From Mycteria americana (taxonomy: Eukaryota > Chordata > Aves > Ciconiiformes > Ciconiidae), in assembly GCF_035582795.1 (NCBI RefSeq), contig NC_134367.1:8447562-8511561 (forward strand): DNA of 64,000 nucleotides, written 5' to 3'. A program made the position numbers and the translations under genes. The notes beneath the pieces were generated by a model that was not told the DNA's origin, did not search any database, and worked only from the letters and a program-made list of their open reading frames with translations. Below, in pieces: positions 1 through 11,699 of this stretch. Position 1 is the stretch's first letter, and every line of letters begins with the position of its first letter.

Positions 1-629
1 TACTGAGGCTCACAGACAAATATATGACACTCTGCAAAGTTATTCTGAATTTACGTTAGTCTTTTTGAGAGTATGTCAGTATAGACAAATCTCCGGCTAT
101 TACTACATACGCTTAAGCCTGAGTTGATTTTGATCCAAGAAAAATAGGCAGATCTGTTCTCTTTTTGGCAAGAGTTATTTTAAGGGAATTGCATTATATT
201 TGTATTGCATTAAATAGATGCAATTTTTTAAATCATGATAAATCAAGCATATTCTATAAATTACTGTTAATCTGCATCTATGCAGTATGCTTTTGTTATT
301 AAAAAAGGTAAAAAAAAAGGCTTTCAACTTCACAGACACAACCATAACTCTCAACACTACACCACTGCCAAGGCTAAAGAAACAATATAAAATAATTTTG
401 ATAATATATGGGAAGAGAAGATGATACAAGTTTGTCCTCAGATCACTAGGAAAAGAACAATTAATCGTTTGTTCTGCTTTAAATAAAGGCCTGCTTCCTA
501 AAATGTAATGAATTTGTACAGCTCAGCTGAAATAAATGTAGTAGTATTTATTTATTTCAATAGGGAATTTCACTTTAAGCATTTAAAAAAAAAATTAAAA
601 AATCAGCTTCTCAGTATTGAAATATTTAA

Positions 630-927
630 GTGGAGAGGGAGGTGCTGATCTCTTCTCCCTGGGATCCAGTGACACAACGCGTGGGAATGGCTCAAGCTGC
701 GTCAGGGGAGATTTAGACTGCACATTAGGAAGCATTTCTTTACCGAGAGGATGGTCAAACACTGGAACAGGCTTCCTAGAGAGGTGGTCGATGCCCCAAG
801 CCTGTCAGTGTTTAAGAGGCATTTGGACAATGCCCTTAATAACATGCTTTAATTTTTGGTCAGCCCTGAAGTGGTCAGGCAGTTGGACTAGATGATTGTT
901 TTAGGTCCCTTCCAACTGAAATAGTGT
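630..927 (+). mobile_element. CR1 LINE 3' end fragment (5'-truncated)
   Basis: The text runs through the conserved CR1 3' coding tail: a GGATCC-containing block, a block of the form 'gtttagact..attaggaa', and 'cactggaacaggct', followed by 'ttggactagatgatt' and 'ccttccaact'. The same landmarks occur in the same order in the larger CR1 copies at 3.6-5.8 kb and 22.5-23.6 kb, but this copy is more diverged and comes from a different subfamily. It is truncated at its 5' end, as most avian CR1 copies are, and its 3' tail merges into the ATTCT repeat that follows. It has no coding capacity of its own. Confidence 0.85.
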
Positions 928-1005
928 ATTCTATTCTATTCTATTCTATTCTATTCTATTCTATTCCATTCCATTCCATTCCATTCTTTTCCATTCTATT
1001 CTATT
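928..1005. repeat. (ATTCT)n pentanucleotide microsatellite
   Basis: About fifteen pentamers of ATTCT/ATTCC are directly visible, with an ATTCC-rich centre. The repeat begins exactly where the CR1 3' tail ends, so it most likely grew from the short terminal repeat of that CR1 copy. The perfect ATTCT runs suggest it may be length-polymorphic. Confidence 0.95.
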
Positions 1006-3581
1006 TAAAATGTATTTGGTGCAATTTTGTGGTCATTGCCCTAGCCTAAAAAGTCTATGAAAAAGCTTCTCTGATAGAAGTCCAGTTTAACAAGTAATTA
1101 ATGATTTAATGTGCCTTTATAGTCTCACACAAACAGGTCTATTCCAGCACACTACAAATCCTGAACATCATCAGTTCCTTAAAAAGGATAATTGTATTAT
1201 TATCTCAGATTTACAGGTGACCAAGGAGAAAGATGAAGAGGTTAAGAATTCAGCTCTGCCACAAGCTACACGGGACAACACAAGACAATGTCAGCTCCGA
1301 ATAACTTGGAAAAAAAGCTGCCCTCTCACTATTAAGAGCAGATTTGGGACCAGTATACACAAAGCTTGTTTGAGGGCACACCATCATTCAGCAGGAGGGC
1401 CAGGACTGGGACTCAGCTTCCCGGAGTGCAGGTTTTACCCCACAGTCTCTAGAGAGAGCATTCACAACCTCAGCAGAGGTTTTGTTTAGGGGCATTTCTA
1501 ACTTAAAGTCACGTTTTGTATCACCTGGAAGTCATGTTTTGTATCACCTTCATAAATCTTTGAAAATTCTGCACTGCTAATTCCCATTGCCAGAGTCAAC
1601 AAATTTAAATCACAGGAAACAAAACTGCAGAAAATGCCTCCATTCTGTTGATACACTCCAGGACTAATGACACTGTAATTTGTTTACTTGTATTACTCTC
1701 AGTACTACAATGTAAAGTGAAGACCCAATCAAGATTAGGACGCCGTTACATTAGGCATGAAGGAGGCAGTTCATATCCCAAATTGCTTGCAATCTATCTA
1801 TACAAGGCAGACAAAATACAACTATCATTTTGCAGATGGAAAACAGAAGGAGTAAGCAGATTGCCAAAGGCTTTCAGAAGCTTGTTCAATGAAATCTCTG
1901 ACAAAAACATGACATAAGCCATTGCTGCTGGAAATGCATTTCGGTGCCAATGCACTACCTTATCTATTATTCCCATTAATTTAATATTGTGTCAGGTAAC
2001 TTCTGAGACACAACCTAGATGCTGGATGATAAGAAGAAACTATTATATTTGTTATATTTCTTAACAAAGATAAAACATACGGGAATCTGACCACATTCTT
2101 CCGTCATATACTAAGATTGGGACTCGGTTTCGTGTTCTATCACAGTCCTCCTATCTAATCTTCTGCAACGATCTGGAGCATCTATTTGTGTATTTAACTC
2201 AGGCTGTGCAAAGCTGAAAAATTAGCAGGTGATTTACAGTACCAAAGTTAGGCACTAAGGCATCTTATGTAGTCAGAAAGGACAATTAGGTACTTCTGAA
2301 GGGTAATGGAAAAATCCTCCTCTAATTGCAAAGCAGCCAAGACCTACTCCTTAGGAAAAAAAAAAAAAAGAAAAAGATTTGCTTAACCTAAGAGGTTCCT
2401 TCTACACTGTTCTTTAGGGAGGTTGCACCTTAACTCCTGCTGCCACTGGAACGTAGGTCTGTCCATTAAGGCATCACAATGCATTTGGGAATCAGACCAC
2501 AAAGTCTGCTCCTGAGATTATGCATCTAGTTGAACAAGGAGAGAAAAAGGCAAAGCTGCCACATATAACAGCCTAATAGCTGGAGCGCTGACAGCAGAAG
2601 TGTAAAACTCAATCACAGTTCTCCTTCATCTTGAGGAGATTCCAGTTCTCACTTCCCACTTCTCTGGAACATGTAGGGTCGTCAGACTAGAAACTACCCT
2701 GCTGAATCCCTACCTTGGCAATGCGTGAATCATAAGATCCTGGAAGATGAGCAGACAGGACTCTCAAGTTCTGCCAAATATCTAGGGTACCAGCCTTTGG
2801 TCCTCTCTGGACTTTTTCTGCATGGACTGCCAGGACAACTCATGCAGACAGCTTGCTCCTAAAAACCTTTTTCCCAGAGACACTCCAGAACCAAGCTACA
2901 GGCCTCTTATTCCTGTAGTGCCAGCAGTCCCCTCCTGTCCGTGCTCTCTGCCACTCCCCATCACATGGTAAATGCACATCTATGAGACTCCTGGAGAGGG
3001 AAGGCAAGACAGGGAAGTAAGACAAAATAGAGCCCACTCCTCGTCTGAGTTTCCTTAAAAATTCATAACTTGCTCTGGCAGAAGCAAGCCCCTTCTAGTC
3101 TCCTCCTCCTTCTTGCTGGAAACTCTCGAGACATGAATAATTAGTGGACAGGCAATGGTTTTTCTATGCATTTGCAAAAAAACTAGCCCTTCAGGGAATC
3201 ATGGAACCAACTATGTTTGTGCTAAGGAGCTATATCGCCACATAGTGTGTGCGTTGGTATGAGAGCGGAAGGGCCACCGCAAGAAGTTACATGGCCTACC
3301 AAGCTGTCAAGACTAGGCACCACCGTATGGGAAAAATCACTCAATTTAAAAAAAAAAAAAAGTACAAAATTAATTCCTGAAGACAGGGACTGGAGTACAA
3401 CTCCTTCAATATCCCTGCATGAGTGTCTGAACCAATTACTCACCCTCTTGCCTGCTCCTTTTCTTGCCCATGGCTCCCTCATTCTTCACTGCTGAATCTC
3501 CCAAGCTAAACTGGAGGGAGCAGGAAATTTCAGCTTTTTCCTCCCCAAGAACATAACGGTTGCAGTTAAGGGTGTGGCAAA
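1006..3581. other. Non-coding DNA, presumed FKBP1B intron
   Basis: I see no convincing coding exon, RNA gene or well-kept mobile element here. The open frames are short and unlike known proteins. A short imperfect direct repeat of about 20 bp (units sharing 'gttttgtatcacct') lies at 1507-1550. The region lies on the 3' side of the last FKBP1B exon I could find, so it is probably intronic to that minus-strand gene. Confidence 0.5.
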
Positions 3582-3710
3582 AACTTTGGCCTGTTTAGGA
3601 GACTGGTTGACAGAGTCCCTTGGGAGGCAGTCCTGAAGGGCAAAGGAGTCCAGGAAGGCTGGACATTCTTCAAGAAGGAAATCTTAAAGGCGCAGGAGCA
3701 GGCCGTCTCC

Positions 3711-5712
3711 ATGTGCCAAAAGATGAGCCGGAGGGGAAGAAGACCAGCCTGGCTGAACAGAGAGCTTTGGCTGGAACTCAGGAAAAAAAGGAGAGTTTAT
3801 GACCTTTGGAGGAAGGGACAGGCAACTCAGGAGGACTACATGCATGTCATGGGGTTATGCAGGAAGAAAATTAGAAGGGCCAAAACCCAACTAGAACTTA
3901 ATCTGGCTACTGCTGTGAAAGACAATAAAAAATGTTTCTATAAATATATTAGTAACAAAAGGAGGGCTAAGGAGAATCTCCATCCTTTACGGGATGCAGG
4001 TGGAAACATAGTGACAAAGGACGAGGAGAAGGCTGAGGTACTTAATGCCTTCTTTGCCTCTGTGTTTAATAGTAAGACCAGTTGTTCTCTGGGTACCCAG
4101 CCCCCTGAGCTGGAAGACAGGGACAGGGAGCAGAATGAAGCCCCCATCGTCCAAGGGGAAATGGTTAGTGACCTGCTACACCACTTAGACACACACAAGT
4201 CTATGGGGCCAGATGAGATCCACCCAAGGGTACTGAGGGAGCTGGTGGAAGTGCTCACCAAGCCACTGTCAATACTTTATCAGCAGTCCTGGCTAACCAG
4301 GGAGGTCCCAGTTGACTGGAGGTCAACCATCTACAAGAAGGACCAGAAGGAGGATCTGGGGAACTACAGGCCTGTCAGTCTGACCTCGGTGCCGGGGAAG
4401 GTTATGGAGCAGATCATCTTGAGTGCCATCACACGGCACGTACAGGACAACCAGGTGATCAGGCCCAGTCAGCATGGGTTTATGAAAGGCAGGTCCTGCT
4501 TGACTAACCTGATCTTCTTTTATGACAAGGTGACCTGCTTAGTGGATGAGGGAAAGGCTGTGGATGTTGTCTGTCTAGACTTCAGTAAAGCCTTTGACAC
4601 CATTTGCCACAGCATTCTCCTGGAGAAACTGGCTGCTCATGGCTTTGACGGGCATACGCTTCCCTGGGTAAAAAACTGGCTGGATGGCCGGGCCCAAAGA
4701 GTTGTGGTGAATGAGTTTATTCCAGTTGGCGGCCGGTCACAAGTGGTGTTCCCCAGGGCTCAGTACTGGGGCCAGTTCTGTTTAATATCTTTATCAATGA
4801 TCTGGACAAGGGGATCGAGTGCACCCTCAGTAAGTTTGCAGATGACACCAAGTTGTGTGGGAGTGTTGATCTGCTTGAGGGGAGGAAGGCTCTGCAGGGA
4901 GATCTGGACAGGCTGGATCGATGGGCTGGGGCCAATTGTATGAGGTTTAACAAGGCCAAGTGCAAGGTCCTGCACTTGGGTCACAACAATCCCATGCAAC
5001 GCTACAGGCTTGGGGAAGAGTGGCTGGAAAGCTGCCCAAGGGAAAAGGACCTGGGGGTGTTGGTCGACAGCTGGCTGAATATGAGCCAGCAGTGTGCCCA
5101 GGTGGCCAAGAAGGCCAATGGCATCCTGGCTTGTATCAGAAATAGTGTGGCCAGCAGGAGTAGGGAAGTGATTGTCCCCCTATACTCGGCACTGGTGAGG
5201 CCGCACCTCGAATACTGTGTTCAGTTTTGGGCCCTCACTACAAGAGAGACATTGAGAGAGACATTGTCCAGAGACAATGAGACAATTGTCCAGAGACAAT
5301 GTCTCTCTCAATGAGCGACATTGAGAGAGACAAGAGAGACATTGTCCAGAGAAGGGCAAGGAAGCTGGTGAAGGGTCTAAAGCACAAGTCTTATGAGGAG
5401 CGGCTGAGGGAACTGGGGTTGTTTAGCCTGGAGAAAAGGAGGCTCAGGGGAGACCTTATCGCTCCCTACAACTGCCTGAAAGGAGGTTGTAGTGAGGTGG
5501 CTGTCGGTCTCTTTTGCCAAGTAAAAAGTGATAGGATGAGAGGAAATGGCCTCAAGTTGCGCCAGGGGAGGTTTAGATTGGATATTAGGAAAAATTTCAT
5601 CATTGAAAGGGTTGTCAAGCATTGGAACAGGCTGCCCAGTGAAGTGGTTGGGTCACCATCCCTGGAGGTATTTAAAAGACGTGTAGATGTGGTGCTTAGG
5701 GACATGTCTTAG
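3711..5712 (+). pseudogene. CR1 ORF2 reverse transcriptase, broken
   Basis: Reading pieces at 3711-4943, 4853-5314 and 5299-5712 together cover the reverse transcriptase of a CR1 LINE and its C-terminal part. The first piece has the catalytic palm motif 'LDFSKAFDT'; the metal-binding motif FADDTK is encoded near 4826-4850 in the shifted frame. Comparison with the sister copy shows a one-base deletion near 4712 ('gaatgag' against 'gaatggag') as one frame break, and an insertion around 5250-5340 as another. In an intact element the protein performs target-primed reverse transcription; this copy cannot make a full product. The annotation rests on direct comparison inside the window plus knowledge of the family. 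Confidence 0.9.
5250..5313. repeat. Inverted duplication inside the CR1 copy
   Basis: A 19-nt arm at 5250-5268 is perfectly complementary to 5295-5313 with a 26-nt spacer, and fragments of the same 'gacattg/attgtccagaga' words recur up to 5350. The sister CR1 reads straight from 'agagacattgag' into 'gtgctggagcatgtccagag' with none of this. The insertion therefore arose locally in this copy, probably by template switching or hairpin slippage. Confidence 0.85.
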
Positions 5713-5794
5713 TGGCAGACTTGGCAGTGCTAGGTTAACAGTTGGACTTGATGATCTTAATGGTCTTTTCCAACCTAAATGATTCTATGATTCT

Positions 5795-8115
5795 AAATAA
5801 AGCTACAACCCTCTTCTGTTGGAAAAGGCAACTGAGCATAGGTTTGCCATGTCTGAAACAACTGTTTGGTTATTATACATAAAGTGGGCTCCCACAGGCC
5901 GTGTTTTTGACTGAAAGTGGCTGCCACTGCTGTGCTTGATGCTGGATTCAGGGCTGTGCTCAGAGGACTCCAGTGAGGTCAGGCTCCTCTCGGGATCCAA
6001 ATAATCTCTAGATCTTGGCGGAGTCCAGCCAGTGCATGGTTCCCTTCCCACACTGCAACGCCTCCGTCTAGGTACTTGTGCCTAGCTCCGGAGGGACACA
6101 GAGGCTGAACATGGAGACAACTTGTGAGCTTTACATGCTCCCAATATTAAGCAGCTCTGAAAAGCAGGATTTCTGGATCATTTCCTTGCACCCAGGTGTC
6201 TTAATTTTTCCTGACTCCCATTTTAGGTGACAAGACAGATGTTCTGGATATCTCTGCAGACATCTCTGTAACCCAAAAGCAGGACTCGCAGGAGTATGGT
6301 GAGGATAAGCATTAAGTACAGTGAGGTCTAAGAAGATCATATAAATAAGACAGAGATCATTTCAAGGTGAATCCCAGGCTTATCTGGAATCACATCAGTT
6401 TAAAAAGAAGTTATATTCTGTTCAGATAAAATAGTTTTAAATTAAAACTTGACATTCATATCTCATCTTTCCCACATGACTACAGACCACCAGAAGAAAA
6501 CACTTTATTCACTAACCATGGGCTCCCTTTAAAAATATTACCACTGAACACTGCTTAAACATTACAACAGCACTGGAACTGAGGCGATGAGCTTTTTCTG
6601 ATATCTGTTCTAATCTGGGAGTTAGAGAGGTTGCATAGCACCAATAGCAAGATATATGGAAGAAGCACAGTTTATGCTGGAGATTGATTTAATAAGTTTT
6701 CATGAAGTCTTTTATGTCAAAAGCCAGCTTATGATAGCCTCATCTAAGATGTTATCTAATATAAATAAGAGTATGCAGCATCTTGTTATCTTTCCACATT
6801 CACCATTCACACTCTCTCTGAAGTTATCCAGCAGAACTGTACTTTGTAGGAGCCACAGGCCTCAAAGTCTTTTGCCTATTTCAGTTCTGACATTTAAATT
6901 TATCTAGAACTAACTGGGGGTGGGAGGTGACGATTTTATTTCATAAAAACTTTTGAAGTTTGGGCCGGAACAGAAACATATCTCTCAATGTCTTCACAAA
7001 AATAGTTTCAAAACATCTATTTTCAGATCTAAGTTACAGAGGAACGTCTGTAAGGCTGAGACTGGCACGGGAGACCCATGTGTTTAACTTCTTCTAATTC
7101 AAACTAGAAATCCTCATCAGATCAAAATACTCTGAATATACAAATGTACAGGAGCTTAAACCCAGACATCCTATATCCCAAGCCAGTGGCACTAACCCCC
7201 ATATAACCTTCTGAAGAGAGATATTATTGAAACTACAGCAAAAAGCTTCTTGAAAATACAAATAGGTTTACTTCATTAGTTATATTTACTGGAAAATGGT
7301 CCCACCTTGCTCCAGCTGTAAGCTACAGAAGCAAGTACAAAACTGAAAGAAAGCAACAGTTACTGAACACTAGAGGAAAGCACTACCTTGCAGATCTAGG
7401 CCCAGATCAGTAGCTGTCAATCCCCACATCACCTACATTTTGCCTTCTTAAGGAAAAGACACATAAAATGGCAGCTCTTGATGTGAACTTCCCAGCTGGG
7501 GACTCGGACTGCAGAGGTCTTTGCATTCTTTTGACAATTTACATAACTATATACAAAACATAACGTTACAAACTGATTTAAAGGACATTTTCCCTCTGCA
7601 CAAAGGTGCAGCATAAACAGCTCCATTAACCAGCTCACCACTTAAGATTCATACAAGTCCATAAAGCAGGTGTTAAATAGACCTTGTATTGATTTCTTCA
7701 GTCTGGAATGAATTTTACTGACAATACATAGACACATGCTCTTAAGATATATACAATCATTAATTGTCTGTATCAAGATCAGAGGCTGGAAAAATATGAA
7801 CCCAGCATTTTCACTGTTTCACGCATGATTTCATTAGCTAGTATAATGGCTTAAAGAATCAGGTCCACAGCTTCATCTGTTAACCTCTCACCATTGAACG
7901 CTACACTTGGCAAATCTACTAGCATGCACATCTAGATACTGCAGCCTGAACTGCTCAGCTAGAAGTGAAATATTTAGGAAACCCACCAGAACATAATCAA
8001 ATAGATTATGAGTGACAGAACAAGTTAAAAAAATAGAGCAACCACATGTGAAATGGCAAATCACTCTTCAACGTGAGGCAGTTGGTATCGAGTGAATATT
8101 CAGAACATGCCTTAC
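5795..8115. other. FKBP1B intron 2 sequence, no further exon seen
   Basis: This stretch begins the intron downstream of FKBP1B exon 2, which is transcribed right to left. I looked on the minus strand for exon 3, which should encode the conserved block with the FDSSRDR and KPFKF motifs, both here and in the rest of 1-8115. I did not find it. No other gene or recent repeat is visible. Confidence 0.5.
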
Positions 8116-8163
8116 CTGTGTAGTGCACCACACACGTCTGACCCTTCTTTGGAAATGTCCGCC
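8116..8163 (-). CDS. FKBP1B: FKBP1B coding exon 2
   Basis: On the minus strand the 48-nt exon is flanked by an acceptor ending 'ttttaacag' and a donor 'gtaagg'. It encodes RTFPKKGQTCVVHYT with a split glycine codon at each side (phase 1 in, phase 1 out). This matches the second coding exon of the FKBP12 family and includes the HYTG segment; its tyrosine is one of the FK506/rapamycin-pocket residues in this family. It joins exon 1 in frame to restore the D-G-R junction. FKBP1B is a small cytosolic peptidyl-prolyl cis-trans isomerase that binds and stabilises ryanodine receptors, chiefly RyR2. Confidence 0.95.
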
Positions 8164-10934
8164 CTGTTAAAATTATAAAAGGTTATTCTTTTATTTTCTC
8201 TGATTAATCTGTGTGGCTAGGCAGGTTTATCTTTTAAGAGGAAAATGCAAGACTGAGATTTGTATTGACTAGGCATTATCAAATCACTAATATGCAAGAC
8301 AGGAATGGGTATGGTTTAGGGTAGAAGGTCCCAGCTTGGCTCCTATTTAGTTGTTAGACCAAGTACTATTGTCCTTACATAATTTTCCCTATATATGCGG
8401 GCATTACATATGCATTTACATTCTGTAAGTGCAAAAGGACTGTCAAAACTTCACGGATTATAACCTTAAAATTCTCAGAATGTTTTTGTTACAATTTTTC
8501 AAATAAAGTCTTAGTTTGACATTGTGAAAAAACTCCATTTGTATTCACATTTCTAATGCCTTTCACTCAAGACAGCTCTAACAAGGGCATCTTTAATTAG
8601 CCAGGAAGGGTTTTAAAAAAATTTTTACATACAAAGGCAGTTTAATTTTGTAGCATTGGGTGACAGTAAAGCACTGAGTTGTTGTAATAGCCTGGTAGCT
8701 CCTCCTAAAATTTTCATACTTAAAGGAAAAGAACATTTAAATCATTTTCTTGCCACTGGAAAACAGAATTACCATTTCCATTTTACCTGTTCTAGGTACT
8801 GCCAAAGGCACTAAAATCCAGGGGAAGATCTTCCAGGCTCAGTTAGGTGCCAATGACATATTAAAGCAGCTAACCTTGATTTCTCAAGCAATGTTGGCCA
8901 GGGGAGGGCCCAGGCTCAGAAGAACTTAAATGTATAAATGAGACCAATTATTAAGGAACATCCTTGCCAGAAAGCTAGAAACTGGTGATTCAGATGGAAA
9001 CTGAGGCTCATACCTTAGTTGGCTTTCTGGCCTCTTTAGTCTGAATTAACACGATAACAAGTTATGCATTACAGAGTGCATCGCAGGGTATAAAACATCA
9101 AATAACACAGAAGCTACGTACTTAGGGCTTATATGCCAAAACCACCACAAGCAGTAAACGGCAGGAGGGCAGGCTAATATGATGAACTGAGATTTATAAC
9201 ATGAAATTGAGAAGATGGTGCTTCAAGTGCCATCTGAACAGCCTTGTTCATCAGCTTGGCTGGCTGGAGTATCTCTAGCTGTGGGTTGCACAAAGCGCAG
9301 TACAATAGGTATCCAGTCAGGGCACCACTGTAACCTTTAAGTGGGATTCATCTCATTTAACTTTAACCATCTAAAACACAGGCAACTATTGTATGCCAGT
9401 CTCCTGGGCTTCCCCGATTGACAGTGGAGAATTAGCAGTGCTTTGAAAGAAACCCAGCCTATCCAGAGAGAGGCAAGAGAAATTATTCTCAGGAGATGAC
9501 TACAGAAAAAACCTAGAAGACTGTTTCAGACGAGCCACCTAACCTGAGAAAAGTTATGCGAGATGAATCCTACCCTTAGTAAAACAGGTATTATCCAAAT
9601 GATGCACTATTATATAGAGATCTGAGAAAAGGAATATCAAACCTTACTGACACATATTCTGTTGTGTGAGTACAACAACAGCAAAGTCAATGAAGCCACA
9701 TCAAAGCTGAATTAAGAGCAGAGATTCTCAAGACCACTGACTAGCTGTGGTTTTGAGACAGTATTTAAAGTCAGCTGATTTTGATTAAGACTTGCAACCA
9801 AGAGAAATAATCCATATAACCGTATTTGGAATAGCATATTGCTTACAAAGACAGCCTTGATATATTTAATAGCTAGAAAGTACTATTATGAGGTTAAGTT
9901 CCACCCTTCTTTCTACTCTCAACCCAGCAATGTTACTTATACCCACATAAATATTCTGCTTTTACATCTGTGCAACCAAGAGAAGAATTTGATCCCCAGA
10001 GCTAAACAGCACTGAGGGAGAAGCCAATGTAAAAGCATACACAAAGAAAGGAAAGATACCGGGCCAAGAAAGTTAAGCTGAGATCGACTCGAACAAATTA
10101 TTTACGGTTGTGTATCAGCCAAGGATGAATCTGGCCTATTATATAGAGACATATGGCTGTATGTTAGAAATGACGTCCTCTTAAAAAAACAACCCCCAAA
10201 ACCTTACAAAACGGTACCACAAGGCCGCAGAAGAGCAGAACAACGCGAACTGACTCTGGACAGGAGAGCCTGCGCCAAGCAGAGGCTATTGACACCCGGA
10301 CTGCACCTCAGCCCTCACCAGCATCACACGCTCAACCGGGAGGAGGCAGGCGGCCCGGCCGGAGCGCCGCTGCCACGCCGGGAGGGATGCTGACACAAAC
10401 GGCCGGTGGCCCCGGCGAGGCTGGGCGAGGAACCGGGGAAAGTTTGCGGCAGGGCGCGCTCCCCGCCGGGCGCCGCGGCCCCGGGACGCGCCCGACCCCG
10501 CCGCTGTCCCCCGCGCCCGGCCGGCCGCACCGCGCTGGGGTTTGTGCAGCTGTCAGCGGATGCCAGAGGAAAATCCCCAGCCCCCTCGCCGCCCCTGCCG
10601 CTGCTGCTGCCGCCGGGAGCCGCGGCGCTGCCGCCCGAGGAGCCGCCGGCTTCCCCCGCCGCCGCCGGGACCCCGGGCGGCCGCCTCGCCCCGCTCCCCC
10701 TCTCCCGCATCAGGGGGGCGCGCCCGCGGGGGAGGGGGGGCGGCCGTGCCTCCCCTCCTGCACCCCGCCGCCTCCCCGCACCGGGGCCCCGCGCTCCCTC
10801 CTCTGCCCGGCGGCGGGGACGGCGGCTCCCCCCGGCCTCGGAGCCCCGTGCGACACCCGCCGGGTCGGGTCGCCGGTCGGACCCGGGCGCCTCCTCCCGC
10901 ATGCCGCAGGGCTGCTCCCCCCACAGTCCCGTAC
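8164..10934 (-). other. FKBP1B intron 1
   Basis: Read on the minus strand, the interval begins with 'gtacgg' directly after the split Gly codon of exon 1 and ends with 'taacag' before exon 2, giving a GT-AG intron of 2,771 bp. Its first 600 bases lie in the CpG island. The rest is AT-rich and I see no gene or clear repeat in it. Confidence 0.85.
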
Positions 10935-10971
10935 CGTCTCCCGGAGAGATGGTCTCGATCTCCACCCCCAT
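10935..10971 (-). CDS. FKBP1B: FKBP1B coding exon 1 (start codon)
   Basis: Reading leftward from the ATG at 10971-10969, the exon encodes MGVEIETISPGD and the first base of a glycine codon, then meets a donor 'gtacgg'. The sequence is the N-terminus of the FKBP12 family. The E-I-E-T form fits FKBP1B (FKBP12.6) rather than FKBP1A, which has V-Q-V-E-T. Splicing to 8163 keeps the frame. The exon lies in a CpG island and faces away from the WDCP genes, as expected for a divergent promoter. The long open frame continuing to 10324 is intron read-through in GC-rich DNA. Exons 3 and 4 were not found in the window, so the gene is partial here. Confidence 0.95.
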
Positions 10972-10985
10972 GGCGGCACTGGCAC

Positions 10986-11020
10986 GGCTCGGCTCGGCTC
11001 GGCTCGGCTCGGCTCGGCTC
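10986..11020. repeat. (GGCTC)7 repeat in the FKBP1B 5' leader
   Basis: Seven perfect tandem GGCTC units are visible, 15 bp upstream of the FKBP1B start codon. They would be in the 5' untranslated leader or core promoter of FKBP1B. Perfect short GC-rich repeats of this kind are prone to length variation. Confidence 0.95.
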
Positions 11021-11153
11021 AGTTCGGTTTTGGTTCAGCCCCCCAAGGCACGGCACGGCCCCGCTCCCCGGCGCGGCCGGACCCCCAGTGCAGGCATGCC
11101 CCTCCGCGGCCGGCTGACAGGGTCCTCCCCAGCTGCCCGTCAGCCGCCCGCAG

Positions 11154-11200
11154 CCAATACGGGGCAGGGGCGGGGAGGCCGGGGAGGGGAGGGGAGGGGG
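11154..11200 (+). promoter_or_regulatory. CCAAT box followed by GC boxes
   Basis: A CCAAT pentamer at 11154-11158 (in 'cagccaatac') is followed within 10 bp by 'ggggcgggg' at 11167-11175 and a run of GGGGA units. NF-Y sites paired with Sp1-type boxes are common in CpG-island promoters. The spacing supports core promoter activity here but does not settle the direction. Confidence 0.6.
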
Positions 11201-11699
11201 CCGCCCGCCCCCGCCCGGAGCGCCCGGGGGCCGCCGCGGCTGAGGGGCGCCCGGCGGCGGCGGGTCCGCCGGCCGGCATCACGCCGCCGGCCGTGCCGGG
11301 GTGCTGCTGCCCTCCCCCGGGCAGGGCTCGCTTTAGCGGGGGGCCCCCGCCGGCTCCCCGCGCGGTGGTGCCCGGCGGAGCGGGGAGCCCGGCAGACCGC
11401 TTCCCCCGGGGGTCTTGCCACCGTTTCCCCCGCCAACCCCCCCCTCCCCCGCGTCCGACCGTGCCCGCCGCGGAGTCCGAGCGGCGGGAGGGCTTAGGGC
11501 GTGTGCGGGAGTTGGGGTACCGGTGGGGCGCTCCCCAGCCCGCGCAGGCAGGCCGGGCAAGCAGGGGAACGGGGCAGCGCGCTCCTAAAACCATCCGGCA
11601 ACCAGGACGGGGCCGAGTGTGGGTGCATTTCCCCGGTTACAAAGAGCCGTGGCGGAAAGCAGCCATACCTGCCCGTTATGTTCGCGTGCTGAAGTGAAG

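Larger units (their letters stand above)
3582..5794 (+). mobile_element. CR1 LINE, 5'-truncated copy of about 2.2 kb
   Basis: The element starts within ORF2 and runs through the reverse transcriptase region to a terminal 'gattctatgattct' tail. It shares long near-identical stretches with the CR1 at 22513-23580, so both belong to the same relatively young subfamily. The truncated 5' end and lack of obvious target-site duplications are normal for CR1. The copy carries frame breaks and an internal inverted-duplication insertion, described separately. Confidence 0.95.
10320..11695. promoter_or_regulatory. CpG island 1: shared FKBP1B / WDCP copy 1 promoter
   Basis: The base composition changes abruptly from AT-rich to very GC- and CpG-rich for about 1.4 kb, then back again. 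FKBP1B exon 1 lies inside and is transcribed leftward. The next gene to the right, WDCP copy 1, is transcribed rightward and has no other CpG island before it, so the island is best read as a bidirectional promoter. A possible rightward first-exon donor is 'ccgttggtgagc' at 11717, just past the island, but no first exon can be proven from sequence alone. The many long open frames here are GC-driven artefacts. Confidence 0.85.

Noticed and set aside
10324-10971. A 215-residue minus-strand frame starting with the FKBP1B N-terminus
   Set aside because: Only the first 12 codons are FKBP1B. After the donor at 10934 the frame is GC-rich intron, and exon 2 at 8116-8163 continues the real protein.
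10387-11697. A 436-codon plus-strand open frame, and several other long frames on both strands, in CpG island 1
   Set aside because: High GC content removes stop codons in all frames. The products are low-complexity Pro/Arg/Gly/Ala with no domain, and the frames overlap each other on both strands.
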